DNA of 6,701 bases from Caulobacteraceae bacterium (GCA_003161535.1 PMOM01000042.1:1-6701), one strand, 5' to 3'. Shown: positions 1 through 6,166, counted from the first letter of the stretch. The notes: generated from the sequence alone by a model not told the origin. Translations and numbers: made by a program.

Positions 1-531
1 GTCACCGGCTATGGCACCGGCGGCACGCTCAAGGGCGTCGCGCGGGTGCTGGCCAAGGAGCGGCCGGAAGTGAAGATCATCGTCTGTGAGCCGGCGGACG
101 CGCCGCTCCTGGAAAGCGGCCTCGCCCAGGCCCGCAACCCCGACGGCTCGGCGGCCGAGGGCCATCCGGCCTGGAAACCCCACCCGGTGCAGGGCTGGAC
201 GCCCGACTTCATTCCCAAGCTGACCGGCGACGCGGTGGACGCCGGCGACGTGGACAAGGTGTTGGCCATTTCCGGGGCCGAGGCCATCGCCCGCAGCCTG
301 GATCTGGCCCGCCAGGAGGGAATTTTCGTGGGCATTTCGGCCGGAGCCACCCTGGCCGGCGCCCTTCGCGTCTGCGCCGACGCGCCGAAAGGCTCGGTGG
401 TCCTGTTCATGGCCCCTGATACCGGCGAGCGCTATCTGTCGACGCCGCTGTTCGCCGATGTGGCCGTCGACATGAACACCGACGAGATGGAAATTTCCCG
501 CTCGACGCCGGGAGGCCAACTGGCGGGCTGA
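1..531 (+). CDS. cysK: Cysteine synthase (O-acetylserine sulfhydrylase), C-terminal part, cut by window edge
   Basis: The frame is open from base 1 to a TGA at 529-531, giving 176 residues and no start in the window. It belongs to the fold-type II PLP enzymes that make cysteine from O-acetylserine and sulfide in the cytoplasm. Visible landmarks are the glycine loop GTGGT (fragment residues 5-9) that grips the PLP phosphate, the GISAGAT segment whose Ser contacts the PLP ring nitrogen in this family, and the PDTGERYLST block typical of CysK/CysM near the C-terminus. Full enzymes run about 300-350 residues, so the PLP lysine and substrate loop lie left of the window. A segment around HPVQGWTPDFIP replaces the shorter KIQGIGAGFIP region of enteric CysK. 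CysM or a cystathionine beta-synthase-like enzyme cannot be excluded from this half alone. The next gene is convergent, 31 bp away. Confidence 0.85.
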   Translation, partial: VTGYGTGGTLKGVARVLAKERPEVKIIVCEPADAPLLESGLAQARNPDGSAAEGHPAWKPHPVQGWTPDFIPKLTGDAVDAGDVDKVLAISGAEAIARSLDLARQEGIFVGISAGATLAGALRVCADAPKGSVVLFMAPDTGERYLSTPLFADVAVDMNTDEMEISRSTPGGQLAG

Positions 532-562
532 GCGGTCAGGGCAAATTCAGGCGCCGCGCGGG

Positions 563-1138
563 TTATTGCGGAGCGGGACTTCCGTCAATCTGCGGCTTCA
601 TCTGACCGACGAAGGCATCCTGGTTTCGAATGCTGCTCAGCACGACGTTGATGGCGGCGTCCGGAAACCCAGATTCCAGGGTGAAGGTGTATCCGGCGAA
701 GATGTCACCGGTCGTGTCGGCCCCCCAGAACAGGAAATTGTCATCGCTGAAGAGGAGAAGCTGGCGCATCAGGGCGGGGCCGTTCTTGGCTTTGTCCAGA
801 TTTATGTAGCCGTCCGCGTAGTGCGGATAGATCCGAAATCCGATCGTCTCATTCTTGGTGACCGAAATGACGATTTCGAGTGAAGCGGAGCTGGCGAGCC
901 CCTGAGTCATCGACCCGACGAAATTGTACGGATTCTTTGTGCTCTGGGCGAAGGCGACATTGATCCTGGGACCGGCGACCGCCAGCAGAGCGCGCAGCTT
1001 TTCTCGCGTGGCGTCGCGCGAGGCCTGCTGCTGCGCCGTCATGGCCGGCGCTGGGGATTGAGCCTGCTGGGCGCCGGCGGCAGTGGCGCCTGCCGTCAGT
1101 CCCAGCATGAGCAGGACGAGGAGCGTGATGCGTCTCAT
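563..1138 (-). CDS. Exported hypothetical protein, YbjN-like
   Basis: The product is 191 residues. The N-terminus is a classic Sec signal peptide: MRR, a hydrophobic core (residues 4-20) and a likely signal peptidase I cut after AGA (residues 21-23). A Gln/Ala/Pro-rich linker (24-40) follows. The rest, about residues 42-185, alternates strands and helices. The stretch [17 protein letters not shown] and then a helical [16 protein letters not shown] tail resembles the YbjN / type III chaperone-like fold, but this is recognition by eye and function is unknown. It probably acts in the periplasm. The start is supported by GGGAGG on the minus strand (1144-1149), 5 bases from the ATG. It is transcribed divergently from aspS and converges on cysK. 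Third codon positions are visibly less G/C-biased than in aspS or the dehydrogenase, for example in 920-950. Confidence 0.75.
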   Translation of the reverse strand: MRRITLLVLLMLGLTAGATAAGAQQAQSPAPAMTAQQQASRDATREKLRALLAVAGPRINVAFAQSTKNPYNFVGSMTQGLASSASLEIVISVTKNETIGFRIYPHYADGYINLDKAKNGPALMRQLLLFSDDNFLFWGADTTGDIFAGYTFTLESGFPDAAINVVLSSIRNQDAFVGQMKPQIDGSPAPQ

Positions 1139-1159
1139 GGCGGCCTCCCGATGGGCGAA

Positions 1160-1188
1160 ACCTTAGCCAGCGGCGTCGGTCCTGGCAA
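1160..1188 (-). promoter_or_regulatory. Candidate sigma70-type promoter of the exported protein gene
   Basis: On the minus strand TTGCCA (1183-1188) is followed after 17 bases by TAAGGT (1160-1165), inside a GGCTAAGG context. The -35 matches the consensus at five of six positions and the -10 at only three of six, so this is a plausible but weak assignment. It would start transcription about 15 bases upstream of the ATG. Confidence 0.3.
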
Positions 1189-1208
1189 TCGCGCCAGCGG
1201 CGGCGCGC

Positions 1209-1258
1209 TTGACATCGACCGGGGCGCGTGCGCCCTTCCGCGCCTTCTAAAAAAGGGC
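1209..1258 (+). promoter_or_regulatory. aspS upstream region: perfect -35 hexamer and overlapping inverted repeats
   Basis: A perfect TTGACA sits at 1209-1214, but no convincing -10 lies 16-18 bases further on (1232-1237 reads GCCCTT). Immediately downstream is the palindrome GGGCGC-GT-GCGCCC (1222-1235). Its right arm overlaps a second inverted repeat, GCCCTT (1232-1237) with AAGGGC (1253-1258). The two pairings exclude each other. Either an operator or a short leader structure could explain this; the sequence alone does not decide. Confidence 0.3.
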
Positions 1259-1276
1259 CCTGCTGAGAGCTTGACG

Positions 1277-3064
1277 ATGCACGCCTATCGCACCCACACC
1301 TGCGGCGCCTTGCGGATCGCCGACCAGGGCGCGGACGTGCGCTTGAGCGGCTGGATACATCGCAAACGCGACCATGGCGGCCTGCTGTTCGTCGACTTGC
1401 GTGACCACTACGGGATCAGCCAGCTGGTGGCCCATCCCGGCGCCCCGGGCTTCGAGACGCTGGAGCGGCTGCGCCCCGAAAGCGTGGTCACCGTTGACGG
1501 CGAGGTGGTGGCTCGCTCGGCCGACACGGTCAACCCGGCGCTGCCCACCGGCGAGGTGGAAGTGCGTGTGCGGGCGGTGGCGATCGTCTCGGAAGCCGCC
1601 GAGCTTCCCCTGCCAGTGTTCGGCGAGCCGGACTATCCCGAGGACATCCGCCTGGCGCACCGCTATCTCGACCTGCGGCGCGAGAGCCTGCACCGCAACA
1701 TCGTCCTGCGCTCGGCGGTGATCACCTCCATTCGACGGCGGATGGTCGACCAGGGTTTCATCGAGTTTCAGACCCCGATCCTCACCGCTTCCAGCCCCGA
1801 GGGCGCGCGGGATTTCCTCGTGCCTTCGCGCCTCCATCCGGGCAAGTTCTACGCCCTTCCCCAGGCGCCCCAGCAGTTCAAGCAGCTTCTGATAATGGCC
1901 GGCTTCGATCGCTACTTCCAGATCGCGCCATGCTTTCGCGACGAGGACGCCCGCGCCGACCGGGCGCTGGAGTTCTACCAGCTCGACGTGGAAATGAGCT
2001 TCGTCACCCAGGAGGACGTGTTCGCCGCCATCGAGCCGGTGCTGCACGGGGTATTCGTTGAGTTCGCCGAGGGCAAACCGGTCACTCCCTATCCTTTTCC
2101 ACGCATCGCTTGGCGCGACGCCATCGCCCGCTATGGCACCGACAAGCCTGACCTGCGCAATCCCTTGGTCATGAGCGATGTCTCCGACGCGTTTCGGGGC
2201 GGTGGTTTTGGTCTCTTCGCGCGCATGCTGGAAGCCAAGGCCACCGCCGTCTGGGCGATTCCGGCGCCGGGCGGCGGTTCGCGGGCCTTCTGCGATCGCA
2301 TGAACGCCTGGGCGCAGACCGAAGGCCAGCCGGGCCTGGGCTATATCCTGTGGCGGCAAGGGGAGGGGGAAGACGGCGGCGCAGCCGGTCCGATCGCCCG
2401 CAATCTCGGCCCTGAACGCACCGAGGCCCTTCGTATCGAGCTTGGCCTAGGCGTCGGCGACGCGGCCTTCTTCGTGGGCGGAGACCCAAAGACCTTCTAC
2501 AAGTTCGCCGGTTCGGCGCGCACCAGGATCGGCGCGGAGCTGGGCCTGGTGGACGAGGACCGCTTCGATTTCTGCTGGATCGTCGACTTTCCCATGTACG
2601 AGCTCAATGACCAGTCCAATCATGTGGATTTCTCGCACAACCCCTTTTCCATGCCACAGGGCGAGTTGGAGGCGCTCAACAGCCGTGATCCCCTGGATAT
2701 CCTGGCCTATCAATACGACATCGTCTGCAACGGCCACGAGCTTTGCTCGGGCGCGGTGCGCAACCATCGCCCGGAGGTGATGTTGCGTGCCTTCGAGATC
2801 GCCGGCTACGACGCGGCTGCCGTGGAGGCCGAGTTTGGCGGCATGCTCAACGCGTTTCGCTACGGCGCGCCCCCGCATGGCGGCCTGGCGCCCGGCATCG
2901 ACCGCATCGTCATGCTGCTGGCCGGCGAGCAGGCCATCCGCGAGGTGATCGCCTTTCCCCTCAACCAGCAGGGTCAGGATCTGTTGATGAATGCGCCCGG
3001 GACGGTGCGCGATCAGCAACTGAAGGAACTGCACATCCGCCTCGCCCCTGCCGCGAAAAGTTGA
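1277..3064 (+). CDS. aspS: Aspartyl-tRNA synthetase, bacterial type, probably non-discriminating
   Basis: The product is 595 residues (E. coli AspRS is 590). It charges tRNA with aspartate in the cytoplasm. Domains in order are an N-terminal OB-fold anticodon-binding domain (about 1-110), then the class II catalytic core with motif 1 near [10 protein letters not shown], motif 2 CFRDED (Arg221) and motif 3 GLAPGIDR (536-543), with the bacterial GAD insertion at roughly 290-420. The LHIRL ending is typical. The start is chosen because [12 protein letters not shown] matches the usual alphaproteobacterial N-terminus. An in-frame extension to 1058 would overlap the divergent gene and adds low-complexity sequence. 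The Shine-Dalgarno is weak (GAGAG, 1265-1269). The RDHGG segment carries His33, where discriminating enzymes such as E. coli AspRS have Leu. This suggests it also makes Asp-tRNA(Asn), to be converted by GatCAB. Confidence 0.97.
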   Translation: MHAYRTHTCGALRIADQGADVRLSGWIHRKRDHGGLLFVDLRDHYGISQLVAHPGAPGFETLERLRPESVVTVDGEVVARSADTVNPALPTGEVEVRVRAVAIVSEAAELPLPVFGEPDYPEDIRLAHRYLDLRRESLHRNIVLRSAVITSIRRRMVDQGFIEFQTPILTASSPEGARDFLVPSRLHPGKFYALPQAPQQFKQLLIMAGFDRYFQIAPCFRDEDARADRALEFYQLDVEMSFVTQEDVFAAIEPVLHGVFVEFAEGKPVTPYPFPRIAWRDAIARYGTDKPDLRNPLVMSDVSDAFRGGGFGLFARMLEAKATAVWAIPAPGGGSRAFCDRMNAWAQTEGQPGLGYILWRQGEGEDGGAAGPIARNLGPERTEALRIELGLGVGDAAFFVGGDPKTFYKFAGSARTRIGAELGLVDEDRFDFCWIVDFPMYELNDQSNHVDFSHNPFSMPQGELEALNSRDPLDILAYQYDIVCNGHELCSGAVRNHRPEVMLRAFEIAGYDAAAVEAEFGGMLNAFRYGAPPHGGLAPGIDRIVMLLAGEQAIREVIAFPLNQQGQDLLMNAPGTVRDQQLKELHIRLAPAAKS

Positions 3065-3122
3065 GGCTTGGCGCCTCCAAAAGCCCGGACGCGCGGCGAC
3101 ATTTTCCAAGTGCTCCCTTAAG

Positions 3123-3253
3123 GATTCGCCAGATCAGCGCGCCCGCGAATGAATCAATGAATGGGCTTGTTGCGTCGCCGGCGTGGCCGCCTGGGAGCAA
3201 GCGTAGCCACGTCGCTGAATTGATTCAGTTCTTAACCTTTCGTTAGCTTGACT
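3123..3253 (+). promoter_or_regulatory. Regulatory region of the response regulator: CtrA-like box, inverted repeat, GANTC sites
   Basis: This lies in the 231-bp gap between aspS and the receiver gene. TTAA-CCTTTCG-TTAG (3232-3246) matches the CtrA consensus TTAA-N7-TTAA except for the last base. Just upstream is a perfect 6-bp inverted repeat, CTGAAT-TG-ATTCAG (3215-3228). Three GANTC sites (CcrM methylation targets) occur at 3123-3127, 3151-3155 and 3222-3226, the last inside the inverted repeat. TTGACT (3248-3253) directly after the CtrA-like box could be a -35, but no good -10 follows at normal spacing, as is common for activator-dependent promoters. Binding is inferred from motifs only. 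Confidence 0.4.
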
Positions 3254-3295
3254 TGGCCGCCGGAACATCTTGGCTCGGCAGGGATTAGGTTAAGC

Positions 3296-3670
3296 ATGAC
3301 CCGCCCCTCCCACTGCGCTCAAACGGTCCTCGTCGTCGAAGACGAGGGGCTGGTGCGTCTGGACGCGGTCGAGACGCTGCGGGAGGCCGGCTTCGATGTG
3401 GTCGAGGCCGACGACGCGGCCGCCGCGCTGGACATCGTCGCCGGGCGGGCCGACATCGGCGTGCTGTTTACCGACATCAACATGCCCGGAGGGATGAACG
3501 GCCTAGAGCTGGCCCGTTGCATCCACCGCACCCATCCGGCCATCGAGTTGATCTTGACCTCGGGCGCGGTGACGCCCGCGCCCGGCGAGATTCCGGACGA
3601 CGGCGTCTTCCTGGCCAAACCCTATTCACCCGAAGCGGTGACATCGGTGGTGAGCGCCAAGCTCGCTTGA
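3296..3670 (+). CDS. Single-domain response regulator (REC only)
   Basis: The product is 124 residues and consists entirely of a CheY-like receiver domain with no output domain. All the chemistry residues are visible: acidic pair Glu15-Asp16, phosphoacceptor Asp60 in FTDINMPG, Thr88 in LTSG, aromatic Phe105 and Lys108 in the KP motif. It should be phosphorylated by a histidine kinase or phosphotransferase and act by protein contact in the cytoplasm. The pattern FTDINMPGGMNGLELA is typical of alphaproteobacterial receivers that partner HWE/HisKA_2 kinases (LovR-like), but no kinase is in the window. It does not look like CpdR or DivK. ATG 3296 is preferred, with AGG at 3287-3289; a TTG at 3248 would only add non-conserved residues across the promoter. 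A GC-rich hairpin follows the stop. Confidence 0.9.
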   Translation: MTRPSHCAQTVLVVEDEGLVRLDAVETLREAGFDVVEADDAAAALDIVAGRADIGVLFTDINMPGGMNGLELARCIHRTHPAIELILTSGAVTPAPGEIPDDGVFLAKPYSPEAVTSVVSAKLA

Positions 3671-3683
3671 GGCGCCGCCGGGC

Positions 3684-3708
3684 GGACGGCGCGCGGCGCG
3701 CGCCGTTC
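3684..3708 (+). terminator. GC-rich hairpin after the response regulator, terminator-like
   Basis: ACGGCGCGC (3686-3694) pairs perfectly with GCGCGCCGT (3698-3706) around a GGC loop. A G-U and a G-C pair extend the stem to 11 bp. It starts 14 bases after the stop codon. There is no U-run after the stem, so it may slow or protect RNA rather than end transcription by itself. Confidence 0.45.
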
Positions 3709-3711
3709 ACG

Positions 3712-3752
3712 GATAATTGCGGAACGCTTCAATCACGGCGACGTTAATTATC
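3712..3752. repeat. 7-bp inverted repeat framing the EcfG promoter
   Basis: GATAATT (3712-3718) and its exact reverse complement AATTATC (3746-3752) are separated by 27 bases and lie just outside the -35 and -10 elements of the EcfG promoter. The arms are A/T-rich in a G/C-rich genome. They could be operator half-sites or the ends of a long hairpin on the opposite strand; function is not known. Confidence 0.5.
3721..3745 (+). promoter_or_regulatory. EcfG (general stress sigma factor) promoter of the GlsB-like gene
   Basis: GGAAC (3721-3725), exactly 16 bases, then CGTT (3742-3745). This is a full match to the alphaproteobacterial sigma-EcfG consensus GGAAC-N16/17-CGTT (sigmaT in Caulobacter). 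I found no other full match on the plus strand. Transcription should begin near 3752-3754, giving a leader of about 52 bases. The downstream gene encodes a membrane protein family known for stress induction, which fits. Confidence 0.8.
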
Positions 3753-3805
3753 AGCAAGCCCGCAATCGGCGATTCGCCAAAACAAGAGGGCTGGAGGGTA
3801 ACACC

Positions 3806-4069
3806 ATGGGTATGGGAATTATCGCTTGGCTCGTTCTAGGGCTCATCTCCGGATTTATCGCCAGCAAGTTGGTCAATAAGACCGGCGAAGGCCTGGTGAT
3901 GGATATCATTCTGGGTATCGTCGGCGCCTTCGTGGGCGGCTTCATCTTCACGCACTTCTTCGGCGCCAATGGGGTCACCGGTCTCAACATCCCCAGCCTG
4001 TTCGTCGCCGTCGTCGGCGCGGTCGTGGTCCTTCTTGTCTACCACATGATCGTTCGTCGGCGCGTCTGA
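3806..4069 (+). CDS. GlsB/YeaQ/YmgE family stress-response membrane protein
   Basis: The product is 87 residues, the usual length for this family (Transgly_assoc, formerly 'transglycosylase-associated'). It is almost all membrane: helix 1 about 3-19 (IIAWLVLGLISGFIA), helix 2 about 30-50 with the Gly-rich GIVGAFVGGFIF pattern, and helix 3 about 62-82, ending in RRRV at the inner face. The family is induced by stress in many bacteria and sits in the inner membrane, but its biochemical role is not established. The start is well set by GGAGGG at 3793-3798, 7 bases before the ATG. A consensus EcfG promoter lies about 60 bases upstream, so I infer membership of the general stress regulon. The gene appears monocistronic: a hairpin precedes it and two hairpins follow. 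Confidence 0.92.
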   Translation: MGMGIIAWLVLGLISGFIASKLVNKTGEGLVMDIILGIVGAFVGGFIFTHFFGANGVTGLNIPSLFVAVVGAVVVLLVYHMIVRRRV

Positions 4070-4080
4070 ACTCTGACGCT

Positions 4081-4112
4081 TCTTAAGATCATCGCGTCTT
4101 AAGATCATCGCG
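4081..4112. repeat. Exact 16-bp tandem repeat, two copies, able to form a stem-loop
   Basis: TCTTAAGATCATCGCG occurs twice head to tail (4081-4096, 4097-4112) with no mismatch. Each copy starts with the self-complementary TCTTAAGA, so copy one (4081-4088) can pair with copy two (4097-4104) as an 8-bp stem around an 8-base loop. It begins 11 bases after the GlsB-like stop codon. Confidence 0.85.
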
Positions 4113-4142
4113 CGCGGCCCTCGAGAACCCTCGGGGGCCGCG
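4113..4142 (+). terminator. Probable terminator hairpin after the GlsB-like gene
   Basis: CGCGGCCC (4113-4120) pairs with GGGCCGCG (4135-4142). The stem continues inward through a U-G pair and CGAG/CTCG to an AACC loop, giving 13 bp in all. The following bases, TTCGGATTCT, are only moderately T-rich. It directly abuts the tandem repeat stem-loop. Confidence 0.6.
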
Positions 4143-4169
4143 TTCGGATTCTGGGTGAGTCCCGTGGGC

Positions 4170-4199
4170 TTGAACCGGCGCATGGCCCTGGGCTAGGTC
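4170..4199 (+). promoter_or_regulatory. Candidate sigma70-type promoter of the Imm-like gene
   Basis: TTGAAC (4170-4175) is followed by GCTAGGTC (4192-4199), which matches the Caulobacter housekeeping -10 form GCTANAWC at seven of eight positions. The spacing is one base longer than the usual range. It would give a leader of about 25-30 bases before the ATG at 4233. Confidence 0.4.
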
Positions 4200-4232
4200 T
4201 GTGTTCACCAGCCCCGCGGGAAACAACTCACC

Positions 4233-4496
4233 ATGGATGACATGAGCGTCGCGATCAGCGGCTGGTTGATCGCCGCGGCGATCGTATCGGTCGTCGTCAT
4301 GGCCGCGACGTATTTCCTGCCAACCATGATCGCGATTGTCCGCGACCACCGGCAAATCCTCGCCATCGCCACCTTAAATGTACTGCTCGGCTGGACGATG
4401 CTCGGCTGGGTCTGGGCGCTGGTCTGGTCGCTCACCCAGCCGCCCGCGCGAATCGTGGTCATGCCGCAACCGGCGGCGCCGCCGCCCTCGACGTGA
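4233..4496 (+). CDS. Superinfection immunity (Imm) family small membrane protein
   Basis: The product is 87 residues with two membrane helices (about 8-30 and 43-67), a short basic-acidic turn between them (VRDHRQ, 36-41) and a Pro/Ala-rich tail. The signature YFLPTMIAIVRDHRQ followed by LNVLLGWTMLGWVWALVWSL is the core of the Imm_superinfect family, named for phage T4 Imm, which blocks DNA entry of later phages. Most bacterial members are chromosomal and untested, so a role in phage exclusion is only a family-based possibility. The start is ATG 4233, with a weak GGGAA at 4218-4222; ATG 4242 is an alternative. The stop overlaps the next gene's GTG by four bases (GTGA), so the two are probably translated together. 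Confidence 0.8.
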   Translation: MDDMSVAISGWLIAAAIVSVVVMAATYFLPTMIAIVRDHRQILAIATLNVLLGWTMLGWVWALVWSLTQPPARIVVMPQPAAPPPST

Positions 4497-5533
4497 GCGG
4501 GCCAGCCGCGGACGCCGGCTCCTCCAGCGGGGGGCCGACCCGCCTGCTCATCTACGAGCCTTCCCATCGGCGCATCGCCAAGGAACTCGCCGCCCACGGG
4601 GCGGCGCTGGAGCTCCTGTTGATGGACGAGGCCGGCCGCCTGACGCTGGGCGGCGTCGAGGTCACGGCGGAAGAGGCGTCGGCCGAGGCGGCCTGGGCCA
4701 ACGGCGACGTCTTCGCCAGTGGGGCCGCGCGGGCCTTCATGACAGCCATGCTAAAGGCGCCGCGCCTCAAATGGGTGCAGAGCGCGGCGGCGGGCTTCGA
4801 CCACCCGGTGTTCGGCTCGCTCATCGCCAAGGGCGCGCGCCTGACCACTAGCCACGGCCAGGCGGTGGGCATGGCCGACTATGTGCTGGCCGGGGTGCTC
4901 GATTATTTCCAGCGCGGGGGCGAACGGCGCACGGCTCAGGTAGAGAGCACCTGGCGTCGCCTGCCATTTCGCGAGATCGCCGGGACCACCTGGCTGATCA
5001 TCGGCTTTGGCGCCATTGGCCAAGCCGTGGCGCAGAGGGCGCGGGCATTCGGCGCCCGGACGGTCGGGGCGCGGCGCAACGCGGCCCCGCACCCCCTGGC
5101 CGACGCCGTGATCTCCATGCGGGCGCTCGGCGATCATCTGCCCGTCGCCGATGTCGTGGTTCTCTGCGCGCCCCTGGACGCCGCCACGCGTCATCTGGCC
5201 AACGCCGCCTTTTTGGGAGCCATGAAGTCCGGCGCCGTGCTGGTCAATGTCGGGCGCGGCGGCCTGGTCGACGAAGCGGCGCTGCTGGCGGCCCTGGACG
5301 CCGGGACGCCGGCTCACGCGGTGCTCGATGTGTTCGAGACCGAGCCGCTGCCCGTTGGCAGCCCCTTCTGGCGCCACCCGCGCGTTAGCGTCACCGCCCA
5401 CGCCTCCGGCATCGCCAACGGCCAGGATGCGCGCAACCAGGCCCTGTTTCTGGAGAACCTTGGCCGCTATCTGGCCGGCCAGCCCCTGCTCCATGAGGTC
5501 GATCCCAAAGACGTCCCGACCCCGGCAAATTGA
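4493..5533 (+). CDS. D-2-hydroxyacid dehydrogenase, NAD(P)-dependent
   Basis: The product is 346 residues, slightly long for the D-isomer 2-hydroxyacid dehydrogenases, which reduce 2-oxoacids such as glyoxylate or hydroxypyruvate to D-hydroxyacids. A split substrate domain (about 16-120 and 310-346) flanks a Rossmann domain with GFGAIG (171-176). The catalytic triad is intact: Arg255 (NVGRGGLVDE), Glu284 (DVFETEPLP) and His303 (TAHASG, where relatives have PHIAG). No clear acidic residue follows the second strand; the sequence there reads GARRN, which would favour NADPH over NADH. The substrate cannot be named. The GTG start overlaps the preceding stop (GTGA) and has no visible Shine-Dalgarno, so translation probably depends on coupling. 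The first 15 residues are low complexity, so the true start could be slightly different. Confidence 0.9.
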   Translation: MSGPAADAGSSSGGPTRLLIYEPSHRRIAKELAAHGAALELLLMDEAGRLTLGGVEVTAEEASAEAAWANGDVFASGAARAFMTAMLKAPRLKWVQSAAAGFDHPVFGSLIAKGARLTTSHGQAVGMADYVLAGVLDYFQRGGERRTAQVESTWRRLPFREIAGTTWLIIGFGAIGQAVAQRARAFGARTVGARRNAAPHPLADAVISMRALGDHLPVADVVVLCAPLDAATRHLANAAFLGAMKSGAVLVNVGRGGLVDEAALLAALDAGTPAHAVLDVFETEPLPVGSPFWRHPRVSVTAHASGIANGQDARNQALFLENLGRYLAGQPLLHEVDPKDVPTPAN

Positions 5534-5586
5534 CAATCGAGGCGGTCGGCGTGAAGCTCTCGCCCCGGAAATTCGCTCAGGCGCCT

Positions 5587-5594
5587 AAAGGAGG
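5587..5594 (+). promoter_or_regulatory. Very strong Shine-Dalgarno of the TPR protein gene
   Basis: AAAGGAGG lies 6 bases before ATG 5601. It is the strongest ribosome site in the window and fixes the start of the exported TPR protein. Confidence 0.85.
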
Positions 5595-5600
5595 ACGAGC

Positions 5601-6152
5601 ATGAATATCCCGCTAGGCGTGGCCACGGTCCTGGCCCTGGCGGCCGCCGGTTCGGCCAACGCCGTGGTCACTGTGTTTGGCGGCGGCCAGGCTCAAGCCT
5701 GTTACCAGGCCGCGCTGGCCGGAAAGTCCGACACCGACTCCATCGCCTCGTGCAACGTCGCCCTGGACAGCGAAGTGCTCGATCCGCGTGACCGCGCGGG
5801 CACGCTGGTCAATCGCGGGGTGATGAAGCTGCGGCGGGGCGAGTACGAAGCGGCGCATGCCGATTTCGACGCCGGCATCGCCCTGGCGCCCAAGGTCGGG
5901 GAGGGCTGGATCAACCGCGGCGCCATGTTCGTGGGCGAGAAGCGCTACAAGGAGGGCCTGGCCGATCTCGACATCGGCCTCGCCCTGGGCCCCAGGGAGC
6001 CGGAGAAGGCCTATTACAACCGCGCCCTGGCCTATGAGGGCCTCGATGATGAGAAGGCGGCCTATCTGGACTATCGCCAGGCGCTGGCCCTGAAGCCCGG
6101 CTGGGATCTGCCCCAACGCGAGCTGCTGCGCTTTACGGTGACCACTCGCTAG
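5601..6152 (+). CDS. Exported tetratricopeptide repeat protein
   Basis: The product is 183 residues. Residues 1-21 form a signal peptide with a likely cut after ANA (19-21), so the mature protein should be periplasmic. Three consecutive TPR units follow: about 65-98, 99-132 and 134-167, each with the NRG/NRA and AxxDxxxxLALxP features of the repeat. Cys34 and Cys51 flank a short predicted helix before the repeats and could form a disulfide. TPR arrays bind partner proteins; no enzyme domain is present and the partner is unknown. Small exported TPR proteins of this form are common in Caulobacterales. The gene lies 67 bp after the dehydrogenase in the same direction without a terminator between, so it could be read through from that operon. 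Downstream is the separately controlled thiC. Confidence 0.85.
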   Translation: MNIPLGVATVLALAAAGSANAVVTVFGGGQAQACYQAALAGKSDTDSIASCNVALDSEVLDPRDRAGTLVNRGVMKLRRGEYEAAHADFDAGIALAPKVGEGWINRGAMFVGEKRYKEGLADLDIGLALGPREPEKAYYNRALAYEGLDDEKAAYLDYRQALALKPGWDLPQRELLRFTVTTR

Positions 6153-6166
6153 GCTAGCGCCAAGTC

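Noticed and set aside
1058..1276. In-frame upstream extension of aspS to 1058
   Set aside because: It overlaps the coding end of the divergent exported protein, has low-complexity content, and AspRS homology begins at the ATG at 1277.
1247..2359. Long open frame antisense to aspS (370 codons), and another at 2447-3109
   Set aside because: Both mirror the codon bias of aspS in a G/C-rich genome, show no recognisable domain, and lie fully opposite a certain gene.
3063..3077. GAGGC/GCCTC hairpin overlapping the aspS stop as a terminator
   Set aside because: The stem is only 5 bp, it overlaps the stop codon, and no T-run follows. It is too weak to call.
3262..3290. Second EcfG promoter at GGAAC 3262 upstream of the response regulator
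   Set aside because: No CGTT occurs 16-17 bases downstream, so only half of the motif is present.
3248..3295. TTG start extending the response regulator by 16 residues
   Set aside because: The extra residues are not receiver sequence and would run across the likely promoter; ATG 3296 starts close to the first receiver strand.
5530..5558. TTGACA overlapping the dehydrogenase stop as a promoter for the TPR gene
   Set aside because: The hexamer is perfect, but no acceptable -10 lies 16-18 bases downstream, where the sequence reads GAAGCT.
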